Assembly: GCA_964529305.1 (NCBI GenBank)
Contig: CAZGUX010000138.1
Location: 1 to 64,000, forward strand
DNA: 64,000 nt
Direction: 5' to 3'
Source of the DNA: CAZGUX01 sp964529305
Lineage (GTDB): Bacteria > Acidobacteriota > Terriglobia > Bryobacterales > Bryobacteraceae
Shown here: piece by piece, positions 46,838-55,978 of the stretch
Layout: every line of letters starts with the position of its first letter
Position numbering within the stretch: position 1 is the stretch's first letter
Notes under the pieces: model-generated
What the model saw: the letters and a program-made list of their open reading frames with translations, nothing else
Database searches by the model: none
What the model was told of the DNA's origin: nothing
Position numbers and translations under genes: made by a program

Positions 46838-49800
46838 ACCGTAGCGCCAGTTGCACCTGCCGCGGCGACTTGGCCGAAAGAATCCGCCCGAACGTCGTGG
46901 GCTCATCGGCAAAGCGCTCGGGCAGATCCAGGTTCACCCGGTTGGCCAAGTTGAAGGTCTGGACATCGGCCAGTAGCGTGAGCCCCTCGCGCAACACGAA
47001 CCGCCGGGCGAGCGCGAGATCCACCGAAGCGAACCCCGGGCCGCGGACCGCGTTCCGCCCAGACGATCCGAACGAGTACCGCGCGGGCACGGCAAACGCC
47101 GCGGCGTCGAACCAGGCCGCCGCATTGCCGTTGTCGAGTCGGGGATCCCGCAGCAGGTTGGGCCGGTCGTTGCCGAAGATCCCGCCCGAGTTCCCGGTGT
47201 TGGAGTTGTCGAACCGGAGGATCGGCGTGAACGGCTGCCCGGATTGGGCCTGCGCGATCCCCCGGAACTCCAGATTGCGTCTCCACCACTCGCGCCCGGG
47301 CGCCAGGTACACGAAGGCCGCTACCCATCGGCGGCTCACGTCGAAGCTCGACAGTCCCCGCTCGGCCTTGTAGTTGAGGCTGTCCTGGGGGAAGTTCTTA
47401 TCGGCCTTGGTGCCCAGGAACGCGCTCGCGTCGTCGATGGATTTGGCGAAGGTGAAGGCGGTGAGCAGCGAGAATCCACGCGCCAGGCGGCGGTCGAACG
47501 AGGCCTGCAGCGAGTGATACGACGAATTCGCGCCGCTCTCGGTGAAGAAAACTCCCCCCAGCGCCGGATTGGGGCGCCGCGAGGCCACCGCTCCTTCGGC
47601 CGGCCGGGGCTGGTTCAAATCGCGCGAACGGATGAGATGGGTGCCCTTGGTCCCCGCGTACGCGAGGCTGATGGTGTTCACGCCGCCCAATTCGCGTTGG
47701 ACATTGACATTCCATTGCTGAGCGTAGGCCGCGGTCAGGTCGGGGCTGAGGGTATTCGGAGACGGCGCGGCCGGGATCCCGCTCGCGAACGGGTTGGTCA
47801 AGGTCACGAGCGACGTCGCTGTGGGGAAGAAGAGGCGGACATTGAAGTAGGGAGGATTGAAGTAGAGCGAAGAATTGACCACCAGCATGCCGGCGTCGTA
47901 ATAAAAGCCGTAGCCGCCGCGAACCACCCATTCCCGCCGCGGCGTCCACGCAAACCCGGCGCGCGGCGCGAGGTTGTTGCGGTCGGTTCGAAGACCGGAG
48001 CGCGAGTAGCCGTCCGTGCCGACGTTCACCACGCGCCCCGTCGTTGGATTGAAGATCGCCATCCGGTCTTGCGGGTCCACCGGGGGCGTATTCAGCTCGT
48101 ACCGCAATCCGAGGTTCAGGGTGAGGTTGCGCGCGGCCTTCCAATCGTCCTGAAGGAAGAAGTTGTACGCCGTCGAAGTGAGCCGCTGGCGGTTGTCGAA
48201 CTGAGACTGGATTCCGAACGACGGAAACCCGAGCAGCAGGTCCGCCAGTCCCGATCCGCTCAGAGCGCCGGAGAAATTGAGCGAGCCGCGCGCGAAGTAG
48301 TCGAGGTAGCCGTTCAACCGGAGGTGCCGCATCTCGCCGCCGAGTTGAATGTTGTGCGCGCCCCGCGGCAGGGACAGGGTCTCGGTCGCCTGATACGTAT
48401 GGGTGGTGCGTTGAATGGGCAACTGCGTGGCGTCGCCGGCGGAAGGGAAGCCGCCGACATTGAACAGGGGATAGCCGTTGTCGCGCGCTCGCAGGTTCAG
48501 CCACGAGACGCCCCACTCCCGGCCGACATCGGTGGCCGAGTTCTGTGAACGGGCTTCCCGAAAAGCGCTGCCGAACCCCAGCCGCAGGGAATGGAACGTC
48601 CGTGCGCCGAAGGAGTGCGAGTGGTGCAGCATCGCATTGTGTCCCCGATTATCGACCACGTCGCCGAAGCCCGGCAGGTCTGTGAGTTCTTCGGTGAACG
48701 GCTCGAACAGGCTCTGGCTGCCCACGCTGTAGCGGAACGTGAGCTGGCCGTTCTCGCTCAGGCGATGATCGACCCTGGCGTGCGCTTGGGTCAGCGAGTC
48801 CCTCAGGATGGACTGGCCGGAGTAGTTGATCGTCCCGGGGGCATTCGCCCCGGGGAAGAGGTCGAGCACCCGAAGCGACACCGGGTTGATTCGCGACTGC
48901 GGCACGGTGTTGCCGGGAAACGGGCGTTGCGTGAACGGATCGTTGATCGCGGGCGCGCCGGAAAAATCGCCGCCCCGTTGCGCCGCCGTGGGCACCCGCG
49001 CGCCCCGCACCAGGCCGCGCCGCTCCCGGAGGGCGTCCACGTTGACGAAGTAGAAGGTGCGGTCCTGCCGGAGTGCTCCTCCCGCCGCGCCGCCGAACTG
49101 GTTGCGGATCAGCTTGCGCCGTTCCGCGGTTTCGAAGGCGTTCCGGGCGTCCAGGCGCCGGTTGCGTAGAAACTCGTAGAGCGTTCCGTGAAAATCGTTG
49201 GCTCCGCTGCGGGTAATGACATTGACCTGCGCGCCGGAGTTGCGGCCGTAGAGTGCGCTGTGCGCGTTGGTCGAGACCTTGAACTCCTGGATCGTGTCGA
49301 CGGGAGGCCGCAGCGCAAACGTGTTGATGTAGGCGTCGTTGTTGTCGAGACCGTCGATCAGGTAGTTGTTCGTTTCCTCGCGGGAGCCCGAGGCGTGCAT
49401 AGCGAACGATCCGCGGGTGGAAAGTTCCGAATCCTGCACGGGGGGCGACACGCCGGGTGCGAGCAGGGCCAGTTGCAGGAAGTCACGCCGGTTGAGCGGA
49501 AGGTCCTGAATCCGTTTCCGGTCGAGCACCAGGGCCAGTTCTGACGACTCCGACGCGATGGCCGGGACGCTCGCCGCAACGTCCACAGACTGGCGCATGC
49601 CTTTCAGCGGCAGGTGCAGATCGATTCGCTGCCGCGTGTTCACGGTCAGGACGAGAGAATCGATGACGACGGTCTCCAGGTTCTCCGCCGATGCCGTCAG
49701 GCGGTATGTGGCTGGTTCGAGTTCGGCGAGCGTGAAGAAGCCGTCCTCCCGCGATCGCGCTTCGCGGGTCAGTCCGCCCGTGAGCCGTTCGGCCCGCACG

Positions 49801-49910
49801 ATCGCTTTTGCCACGGAGCGGTTCGAGGGGTCGTACACGTAACCCGAGACCGTGGCGCTGGTCACTTGCGCGGCGAGAGGCGCGCAGACCAGCACGAGCA
49901 GAAGCCACAT
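46827..49910 (-). CDS. TonB-dependent receptor with carboxypeptidase-regulatory domain
   Basis: 1027 residues with a signal peptide (MWLLLVLVCAPLAAQ). A carboxypeptidase-regulatory/CnaB-like domain (about 18-100) precedes the plug (LNRRDFLQLALLAPGV and following) and a large beta-barrel ending in the aromatic C terminus LALRFSW. This is the Oar-like class that is strongly expanded in Acidobacteria, serving uptake of oligosaccharides or other large ligands through the outer membrane. The gene lies downstream of the glycosidase-like and esterase genes on the same strand, so carbohydrate import is plausible. Confidence 0.95.
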   Translation of the reverse strand: MWLLLVLVCAPLAAQVTSATVSGYVYDPSNRSVAKAIVRAERLTGGLTREARSREDGFFTLAELEPATYRLTASAENLETVVIDSLVLTVNTRQRIDLHLPLKGMRQSVDVAASVPAIASESSELALVLDRKRIQDLPLNRRDFLQLALLAPGVSPPVQDSELSTRGSFAMHASGSREETNNYLIDGLDNNDAYINTFALRPPVDTIQEFKVSTNAHSALYGRNSGAQVNVITRSGANDFHGTLYEFLRNRRLDARNAFETAERRKLIRNQFGGAAGGALRQDRTFYFVNVDALRERRGLVRGARVPTAAQRGGDFSGAPAINDPFTQRPFPGNTVPQSRINPVSLRVLDLFPGANAPGTINYSGQSILRDSLTQAHARVDHRLSENGQLTFRYSVGSQSLFEPFTEELTDLPGFGDVVDNRGHNAMLHHSHSFGARTFHSLRLGFGSAFREARSQNSATDVGREWGVSWLNLRARDNGYPLFNVGGFPSAGDATQLPIQRTTHTYQATETLSLPRGAHNIQLGGEMRHLRLNGYLDYFARGSLNFSGALSGSGLADLLLGFPSFGIQSQFDNRQRLTSTAYNFFLQDDWKAARNLTLNLGLRYELNTPPVDPQDRMAIFNPTTGRVVNVGTDGYSRSGLRTDRNNLAPRAGFAWTPRREWVVRGGYGFYYDAGMLVVNSSLYFNPPYFNVRLFFPTATSLVTLTNPFASGIPAAPSPNTLSPDLTAAYAQQWNVNVQRELGGVNTISLAYAGTKGTHLIRSRDLNQPRPAEGAVASRRPNPALGGVFFTESGANSSYHSLQASFDRRLARGFSLLTAFTFAKSIDDASAFLGTKADKNFPQDSLNYKAERGLSSFDVSRRWVAAFVYLAPGREWWRRNLEFRGIAQAQSGQPFTPILRFDNSNTGNSGGIFGNDRPNLLRDPRLDNGNAAAWFDAAAFAVPARYSFGSSGRNAVRGPGFASVDLALARRFVLREGLTLLADVQTFNLANRVNLDLPERFADEPTTFGRILSAKSPRQVQLALRFSW

Positions 49911-49916
49911 AGATTC

Positions 49917-49922
49917 ACTCTA
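49917..49922 (-). promoter_or_regulatory. Candidate -10 element (TAGAGT), leaderless
   Basis: On the minus strand TAGAGT ends 6 nt before the ATG at 49910. No ribosome site is seen. Confidence 0.45.
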
Positions 49923-49991
49923 ACAGCCGGGCCCGATTCGGAGCCGCGGCCGTAAGGGAGTGCCCATGGGCCTTTGGTCCACCAGACAGTG

Positions 49992-50022
49992 GCGCCGGGC
50001 GACGTAGTTGGTCGCCCGGCGC
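49992..50022. repeat. REP-like hairpin, copy 3 (12-7-12)
   Basis: Arms GCGCCGGGCGAC / GTCGCCCGGCGC are identical to those at 2386-2416, with loop GTAGTTG. It lies between the stop of the glycosidase-like gene and the start of the TonB receptor gene, both on the minus strand. Confidence 0.85.
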
Positions 50023-50052
50023 ACCCGGGTCCCAGTCGTAGGCTGCGCTTCC

Positions 50053-51783
50053 CTACCCTGACGTACCAAACTCAAACGAGTAGAGCGACGACTCGTTCAG
50101 GTGGAACACCGCCATCACGGGCTTGTTCCACAACGCCCGCACGTCCGCCTGCCCCTTCCAGGTCACCGTGTGCCAGATCGTATCGCGATTTTCACTGTGA
50201 ATCGGATCGCAATCGTCGGCCGAGAAACCCTCGTACGGTCGCATCATCGGGTCCAGAAACTCGACACGAACACTGCCGAAATAGCAGTCGGCGTTGACGC
50301 GGAGCCTGTCTCCTTCGAAGACGAATTGCTTGGTCGTCACGCGTCCCCGCCCTCTCCGCGGCTTCAACATTGCCCAGCCATCTTCCCGCAGGACCATCGC
50401 CCCAATCCCCCGCCGGAACCGGGTCGATCCTCTTCCGGTGCCGAACTTGGAGGCCTCCGCCATGTCGCGTTCATACTGCTGTCTCGCCGATTCCGGCACC
50501 AGTTTCCAGTCCTTCCGCGGCAGAGTCCACTGCTTGATCGGAACGGCGATGTACGGGACGATCACCTTGCCCTGGTGATAGAGCGCTCCCGCCGGCGTCT
50601 GGCACGCGTACCCGTGATCGAAGCTTCCCGGAGGCCCGTTCTCCAGCCACGCTTCCGGCCCGTGCGCGCGCGTAAACCGCCGGCCGTCGCGGCTGACGTA
50701 CAGCGCCATGCTCACCCGGAACTGATCGCGCCAGACCGTCCCCGCATACATTCCCCGCAACGTCTCCGTGCGTGAATTCCAAACCGGCTCGGTATGGGCT
50801 TCCGCCACGATCGCCAGGTACAATCCGCCCACCTTGCGAACGGAACCATCGTGGAACTCGCGGTCCGGCCCCAGGGTCGGGTCCCAGTCGGTGGAAAGAA
50901 CCACCTCTTTGGGCGACCAGTGGATAAAGTCCTTGCTGGTTTGCCTTCCCATCTGACGGATGCGCGGGCCGTAGTGCCAGTGATGGGAGTGCTGGCTGTA
51001 GGCCACCCACTCCTGAATCGCCTCGTCGAAGAAAATCTTGGATTCGTGCTGGTGGCGTTGCGGAACATCGCCGCTGATCACCTTCCAGCGCAAACCATCG
51101 GCCGACGCCGCTACGCGAGAAAAGAAACGGGCCCCGGATTTCCGCGCCTCGATTGCCGGCGCGTACAGCAGCAGAAACTTCCGCTGTGGGTCGCTGCGAT
51201 CGATATTCAGGGCCAGGCCTGTTCCCGAGACGTCGTCGGTGTGCACGATGTTGGTGGCCTTTTGCCCTTTGTACGGAATGCACTTCTCGCTCAGGGGGCG
51301 CTCCCAATCGAAGGCATTATCCGATTGGGCGTAACACAGCACCTGGCCCGTTCCGTAGGGGTCGCCGCTCAGCGACTGTGTGTACCACATCTTGAACTTG
51401 CGGTCGTCCGGATCGTACAACGTCGCTGTGATCAGCGGATTGAACGCCGTCTCCTCCCAGGGCAACCCGCTGTACTCCAGCAGTAGCTTGGAGTGCTTCT
51501 CGGGCTTGACGATCACCCGCTCGACCTCATCCAGGTGCTCGAGGATGAAGTTGTCCACGAACAATTGCTTCTCCGTCCCGATGTGGAGGAAGGGAAGTTT
51601 GTAGTCCGGCGAGAAATAAGGATATGCCAGGGGTTCGTAGGGCCGCTTCCCGGCGAGGGTGTCCTCGATTTTTCGCTGCAGGTCCAGCGGTTCCGTCGGG
51701 CTTTTCCGTTCGGGCGCGGTCTGGGCGCTTCCCGTCGCGGCGCTCGCGACAGCCAGGGTTTTGAAGAGATCACGTCGGTTCAT
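50053..51783 (-). CDS. Exported glycosidase-like protein (GH43/GH32-type propeller)
   Basis: 576 residues with a Tat-like leader (MNRRDLFKTLAVASAATGSAQ). Five-bladed-propeller signatures include KFKMWYTQSLS, RKFLLLYAP, DEAIQEWVAYSQHSHHW and TSKDFIHWSP; the C-terminal about 150 residues are a beta-sandwich (DRLRVNADCYFGSVRVEFLD). It resembles the large group of uncharacterised exported GH43/GH32-related proteins of Planctomycetes and Acidobacteria. It is flanked by an esterase upstream (54-bp gap) and a TonB receptor downstream, which suggests a small glycan-utilisation locus. The gene cut by the left window edge appears to be a paralogue. Confidence 0.8.
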   Translation of the reverse strand: MNRRDLFKTLAVASAATGSAQTAPERKSPTEPLDLQRKIEDTLAGKRPYEPLAYPYFSPDYKLPFLHIGTEKQLFVDNFILEHLDEVERVIVKPEKHSKLLLEYSGLPWEETAFNPLITATLYDPDDRKFKMWYTQSLSGDPYGTGQVLCYAQSDNAFDWERPLSEKCIPYKGQKATNIVHTDDVSGTGLALNIDRSDPQRKFLLLYAPAIEARKSGARFFSRVAASADGLRWKVISGDVPQRHQHESKIFFDEAIQEWVAYSQHSHHWHYGPRIRQMGRQTSKDFIHWSPKEVVLSTDWDPTLGPDREFHDGSVRKVGGLYLAIVAEAHTEPVWNSRTETLRGMYAGTVWRDQFRVSMALYVSRDGRRFTRAHGPEAWLENGPPGSFDHGYACQTPAGALYHQGKVIVPYIAVPIKQWTLPRKDWKLVPESARQQYERDMAEASKFGTGRGSTRFRRGIGAMVLREDGWAMLKPRRGRGRVTTKQFVFEGDRLRVNADCYFGSVRVEFLDPMMRPYEGFSADDCDPIHSENRDTIWHTVTWKGQADVRALWNKPVMAVFHLNESSLYSFEFGTSG

Positions 51784-51837
51784 CGTTGGTTTCCGATGAA
51801 GGCATGATATCGTGACCCGGGCCAGGCCTTGGACGGC

Positions 51838-52977
51838 TTAGTTTTTCAACCAGCGGTCAAACCAGGCGAACGCTTCTTTCTGCATCTCCAGATCGAACTT
51901 GTGCGGCCCGTCGTAGAAGCTCGCCCGGTACCGTTCAGGCGCGCCCGCTTTCCGGTAGACCTCCGTGAGGATCCGGTCCGCCCGCTCCATCTCGGGCATC
52001 GTGAAGAGCGAATCTTGCCGGTCGTTCAACACCAGAACAGGGTTGGGAACGCCGAGTCCCAGGATTTCCGGGTAGTCCAGATCCCGGGAGAGCCCCGGCA
52101 CGTAGCACATCCATGTGTGCGTGTAGCACTTGTTCAACAGGTAGTCGCGCCACGTGGTCATCATCCCCACGCAGCAGGAGCAGCGGATCCGTTCGTCGGC
52201 GCCGGTGAGCATCACGGTCCGCAAACCTCCTCCGGAGAGGCCGCAGCAGCCGAGGCGGGTGGCGTCCACGTCGGGGCGCGCCGCCAGGTAGTCGAGGGCG
52301 CGCTGGTCGTCGAACACGAACACGCCCGGCCAGGTCATGCCGGCGCAGAACAGGCTCTTGGCCATCAGGTGTTCGTGCCCGGCGGCGAACTGGTTGTAGC
52401 GTTGGATCTCGTCCTCCGCCTCCGGGTTCGTCTCCACCAGGTTGTTGCGGATGTTGCCCGGAACGTCCGCCAACCGGACCCGGCGGCTTCCGAACGTGAA
52501 GGTGTCGTGGACCACGACCACGTAGCCCTGCCTGGCCAACTCGTTCGCCCAGGCCCTGCCGCCGTAGTAGCGCTCCTGGTGCCGCAGCATCAGCGGATGC
52601 GGGTCCTTGGTCATCCGGGTGATTTTCCGCAGGCCGAAGTATTTGTTTCCGCCATGGTCGTGCAGTCCCACGATGCCGGGCAATTTCCCTGTCGCTCCGG
52701 CCGGCTTCAGCACCACCGCTTCGGTAGGAGGTCCGAAGGGCAGTTGCCATTGCACGTGTTCGATCGAGAGTCCGTCGAACTCCATCTGATGCTGTACCGC
52801 GGCGACCGGGGTGGCCGCGCCCGCCGGGCCCATCAGCAATTCCCGGAATCTCGACCGGGCGACCCCACGCCACGCGCCGGCGTTCGCAAACATCGGCTGC
52901 CGGAACGACAGGCGCGGCGGATCCGGCACGCCCTGGGCCGCCCAGTCCCCGTAGGCCCCAATCATGTTCGGAGTCAT
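51838..52977 (-). CDS. Acetyl-xylan-esterase/dienelactone-hydrolase-like enzyme
   Basis: 379 residues. The alpha/beta-hydrolase fold has an oxyanion segment LHDHGGNKYFG (105-115), the nucleophile elbow GLSGGG with Ser248, an acid Asp in LNDRQDSLF and a base His in YDGPHKFD. No signal peptide is evident, so it probably acts in the cytoplasm on imported, de-polymerised material. It starts the minus-strand set esterase - glycosidase-like - TonB receptor. The ATG is 7 nt after a TATGCT hexamer with no ribosome site. Confidence 0.85.
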   Translation of the reverse strand: MTPNMIGAYGDWAAQGVPDPPRLSFRQPMFANAGAWRGVARSRFRELLMGPAGAATPVAAVQHQMEFDGLSIEHVQWQLPFGPPTEAVVLKPAGATGKLPGIVGLHDHGGNKYFGLRKITRMTKDPHPLMLRHQERYYGGRAWANELARQGYVVVVHDTFTFGSRRVRLADVPGNIRNNLVETNPEAEDEIQRYNQFAAGHEHLMAKSLFCAGMTWPGVFVFDDQRALDYLAARPDVDATRLGCCGLSGGGLRTVMLTGADERIRCSCCVGMMTTWRDYLLNKCYTHTWMCYVPGLSRDLDYPEILGLGVPNPVLVLNDRQDSLFTMPEMERADRILTEVYRKAGAPERYRASFYDGPHKFDLEMQKEAFAWFDRWLKN

Positions 52978-52983
52978 GGGTTA

Positions 52984-53099
52984 CAGCATACAGCGATCAG
53001 CGGGGAGCTTACAGCGGTCGGCAATCAGCGGTCAGCCAGCAATCAGCTCTCAGCGTTCAGCAATCAGCTTTCAGCGTTGAGTTCTCAGCGTTCAGCTTC
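52984..53099 (-). repeat. GCTGANN heptamer array A
   Basis: Read on the minus strand, the region is a run of about 15 seven-base units of the form GCTGANN (GCTGAAC, GCTGAGA, GCTGAAA, GCTGATT, GCTGACC, GCTGTAT), mostly in perfect register. It fills the space upstream of the esterase gene. Confidence 0.8.
52985..52990 (-). promoter_or_regulatory. Candidate -10 element (TATGCT) inside heptamer array
   Basis: TATGCT on the minus strand ends 7 nt before the ATG at 52977 and is itself part of the adjoining heptamer repeat array, so the repeat may supply the promoter. Confidence 0.4.
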
Positions 53100-53225
53100 A
53101 ACGACCGTCAGAGCGGTGGCTGGGCGCGCCGAGCTTCGAGGCGACCCAGATCGCGAGCCGGAAGCGATATGCTGTCTGGTGGCCGCCGGTGCCTGAACCG
53201 CAAACGCCGGTGCTGAAAAGTGATT

Positions 53226-53272
53226 GCTGCATGCTGACCGCTGAATGCTGACCGCTGAACGCTGATAGCTGA
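53226..53272 (+). repeat. GCTGANN heptamer array B
   Basis: Six or seven units (GCTGACC, GCTGAAT, GCTGACC, GCTGAAC, GCTGATA, GCTGAAC) on the plus strand, in opposite orientation to array A. The two arrays flank a unique segment of about 125 bp and abut the M81 gene start. Confidence 0.8.
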
Positions 53273-53283
53273 ACCCTTGAAAC

Positions 53284-54780
53284 ATGCCACGGATTCTCAT
53301 CAACGAGTGCAAACAGGAGATCTCCTCCTTCAACCCGGTCCTGGGACGCTACCAGGATTTCGCCACCTCGTTTGGCGACGACCTTCTCACCTATCATCGC
53401 CGTGCCCGGGCGGAGGTTGGCGGCGCGCTCCACGAGTTCGACACCCGGCCCGACGTGACAGTGGTTCCCGGCTTCAGCGCCCGCGCCATCACGTCCGGCG
53501 GCACTCTCGCCGACGCGGACTTCCGCCGGATCGCCGCCGAATTCCTGGACGCCGTCCGCGCCGCCTCGAATCTCGACGGCATCTACTTTGCCCTCCACGG
53601 AGCCCTGGCGGCCGAGACCGAACACGATGTCGAGGGCTACCTTCTGGCCGAGACGCGCAAGATCGTGGGCGAGCGGATGCCGATCGTCGTCTCGCTCGAC
53701 TTGCACGGCATCCTCACCGATCGCATCATCGAGCACTCGAACGCCATCGTTCTCTATCACACCTACCCGCACGTCGATTTCTTTCAGACCGGCGAGCGCG
53801 CGGCCCGATTGCTGCTTCGCGTGATGGCGGGCGAGGTGCGTCCCGTCTCGGCGCGAGTGGCCATTCCGGCGCTGGTCCGCGGCAATGAACTCATTACCGC
53901 CACCGGCAGGTTCGGCCGTTGCGTCCGCCGCGCCATCGCTCTCGAGAACAGCCCCGGCGGACTCTCCGGCGGCATGTTTATCGGCAACCCCTTCACCGAT
54001 GTGCCGGACCTTTGCTCGAACGTCTTTCTCGTGACCGATGACGACGAAGCCCGCGCGGCCACCGAGGCCGTCGAGCTCGCGCGCGAATTCTGGGACATGC
54101 GCGCTCACCTGCACCAGCCTCTGTCGACGCTGGAGGAAAGCGTTCGCCTGGCGGCCGCGTGCACCGGGCGCGCCGTGATGGTGGATGCCGCCGACGCCAC
54201 CAGTTCGGGCGCTTCGGGAGACAGCAACGCCATCCTCCGCGCGCTGCTCGAGGCGGGCTATCGCCGCACGGCACTCCTTCCGTTAGTCGATGCCCCGGCC
54301 GTCGAGGCGGCCTTCGCAGCGGGAATCGGAGCGGACATCCGGGTCCCGCTGGGCGGGAGCCTCGACCGCAAGCGTTTTCAACCGGTGGACCTCACGGTCC
54401 GGGTCCGCATGTTGTCCGACGGACGGTTCGGCAGCGAATCGCACGGCGAATTCTGGGACGGGGGCCGCACCGCCGTGCTGCAATCCGGCAATTTCACGAT
54501 TGTGGTCACCAGCCAGCCGGTCAGCCTATACGACCGGTCGCTGTTTCTCGCCCACGGACAGGATCCGGCGGCGTTCGACACCGTCATCGTCAAATCGCCG
54601 CATTGCCAGCCGCAGTTCTTCGAAGAAGGCGCGGAGCGGTTGATCCACGTCGACGCTCCCGGATCCTCCAGCGCCAATCTCAAAAGCCTCGGCCACACCC
54701 GCTGCCGGCGTCCCATCTTTCCCCTCGACGAGGGCGTCGAGTTTACCCCGCAAGCCCGGATCTTCCGGCGTATACAATAG
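53284..54780 (+). CDS. M81-family metallopeptidase (MlrC-like)
   Basis: 498 residues. Zinc-ligand segments of the M81 family are visible: ALHGA (His105), SLDLHGILTD (Asp139, His141) and HTYPHVDFFQTG (His163). The C-terminal domain (ATSSGASGDSNAILRALLEAGY, VSLYDRSLFLAHGQDP, VIVKSPHCQPQFF) is the MlrC C-terminal type. MlrC cleaves a linear microcystin fragment; most family members have unknown peptide or amide substrates. The gene heads a plus-strand set with an enolase-superfamily enzyme (8-bp gap) and a sugar-acid dehydratase, so a role on an amide or lactam derived from a sugar acid is conceivable. Confidence 0.9.
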   Translation: MPRILINECKQEISSFNPVLGRYQDFATSFGDDLLTYHRRARAEVGGALHEFDTRPDVTVVPGFSARAITSGGTLADADFRRIAAEFLDAVRAASNLDGIYFALHGALAAETEHDVEGYLLAETRKIVGERMPIVVSLDLHGILTDRIIEHSNAIVLYHTYPHVDFFQTGERAARLLLRVMAGEVRPVSARVAIPALVRGNELITATGRFGRCVRRAIALENSPGGLSGGMFIGNPFTDVPDLCSNVFLVTDDDEARAATEAVELAREFWDMRAHLHQPLSTLEESVRLAAACTGRAVMVDAADATSSGASGDSNAILRALLEAGYRRTALLPLVDAPAVEAAFAAGIGADIRVPLGGSLDRKRFQPVDLTVRVRMLSDGRFGSESHGEFWDGGRTAVLQSGNFTIVVTSQPVSLYDRSLFLAHGQDPAAFDTVIVKSPHCQPQFFEEGAERLIHVDAPGSSSANLKSLGHTRCRRPIFPLDEGVEFTPQARIFRRIQ

Positions 54781-54788
54781 ACTGACCT

Positions 54789-55949
54789 ATGAAAATCCGA
54801 GACGTGCGCGCCTTCGGACTGCGCGGCAAGACGCCGGAAGGCGGATGGTCGAACGAGCTACAGCCGGAGGACTGCGTCCATACGCTGATCGCCGTCCTGA
54901 CAGACTCGGGCCTGGTCGGCTGGGGCAGCGTCTTCACCAGCGAAGAACTGGTCAAGGGTTCGCTCTCTCTGTTGCGGCCGCTCTATCTCGGAGAGAACGC
55001 GCTCGAACCGGAACGCGTGAGCGAGAAACTCCACCAGAACATGTTCTGGCTCGGCCGCGGCGGTTCGATTACCCACACGATCAGTGGAATCGACATCGCA
55101 CTCTGGGACATCTTGGGAAAGGCGACGGGGCAACCGGTCGGGCGATTGCTGGGCGGGCGCTATCGCGAACGTGTGCGTCCCTACGCATCGCTGCTGATGC
55201 GCGAACCGGACCGCATGGCGGATGAACTGCTGCCCGTGAAAGAGCAGGGCTTCCGCGCGTTCAAGATCGGATGGGGGCCGTTCGGCCGGCGCAACGAAGC
55301 CACCGACGAAGCCATCGTTCGTGCCGCCCGCGAGGCCGTGGGACCGGACTCCCTCCTGATGGTCGACGCTGGCGGCAGCGATGCCTTCTGGCCGCAGGGG
55401 TTCAAGTGGGCTCTGCGAACCGCCGAAATGCTGGTGGACTACGACGTCTACTGGTTCGAGGAAGCTCTGCCTCCCGACGCGCTCGAGGACTTCGTCGCCC
55501 TGCGGCGCGCCGCGCAAGTGAACATCGCGGGCGGCGAGGTACTGACCCGAAGGCAGTCGTTCGAACCGTGGTTACGCGCCGGTGCGTTCGACATCGTACA
55601 GCCCGATGTGACCAAGTGCGGCGGCATCAGCGAGGAACGCCGCATTGCCCGCAGCGCCAACGAGAACGGCATCAAGTTCGTTCCCCACGGCTGGAACACG
55701 GCGCTCGGCCTGGCTGCCGATCTGCACCTGGCTTCCGCCTTCCCGGGCACCGACCTGGTGGAGTACCTGACAGGATCGCCGTTCATCGACGAGATCGCCG
55801 CCGGCGGTTGGACGCTGGATGCCGACGGGATGTTGCCGATCCCCACCAAACCAGGCCTGGGAATCGAAGTGAACCTGGATGCCTTGTCGGAGTACTCCCG
55901 CACGCCCCTCAACGAGCTAAGCACTCTGCTGAAAGCTGGTGATTGCTGA
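54789..55949 (+). CDS. Enolase-superfamily (mandelate racemase-like) sugar-acid dehydratase
   Basis: 386 residues. N-terminal capping domain, then the barrel with Lys159 (FKIG; the second Lys of the K-x-K motif is Gly161), metal ligands Asp193 (MVDAGGSD), Glu224/Glu225 and Glu250 (GGEVLT), and His300 (VPHGWNTALG). The Lys and His on opposite faces fit dehydration or cycloisomerisation of a sugar acid. A TACAAT hexamer at 54773-54778 lies 10 nt before the ATG. The last codons, including the stop, are formed by a GCTGANN heptamer array. The neighbouring UxaA/GarD gene supports hexarate or aldonate catabolism. Confidence 0.88.
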   Translation: MKIRDVRAFGLRGKTPEGGWSNELQPEDCVHTLIAVLTDSGLVGWGSVFTSEELVKGSLSLLRPLYLGENALEPERVSEKLHQNMFWLGRGGSITHTISGIDIALWDILGKATGQPVGRLLGGRYRERVRPYASLLMREPDRMADELLPVKEQGFRAFKIGWGPFGRRNEATDEAIVRAAREAVGPDSLLMVDAGGSDAFWPQGFKWALRTAEMLVDYDVYWFEEALPPDALEDFVALRRAAQVNIAGGEVLTRRQSFEPWLRAGAFDIVQPDVTKCGGISEERRIARSANENGIKFVPHGWNTALGLAADLHLASAFPGTDLVEYLTGSPFIDEIAAGGWTLDADGMLPIPTKPGLGIEVNLDALSEYSRTPLNELSTLLKAGDC

Positions 55950-55975
55950 TTGCTGATACCTGACCGCTGACCGCT
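55928..55975 (+). repeat. GCTGANN heptamer array C
   Basis: Units GCTGAAA, GCTGATT, GCTGATA, CCTGACC, GCTGACC run from inside the last codons of the enolase-superfamily gene to 4 bp before the ATG of the dehydratase gene at 55979. The stop codon TGA of the former is part of a repeat unit. Confidence 0.75.
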
Positions 55976-55978
55976 CTT

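Noticed and set aside
52984..53272. CRISPR array
   Set aside because: Units are 7 bp with no spacers of constant length and no cas genes nearby.
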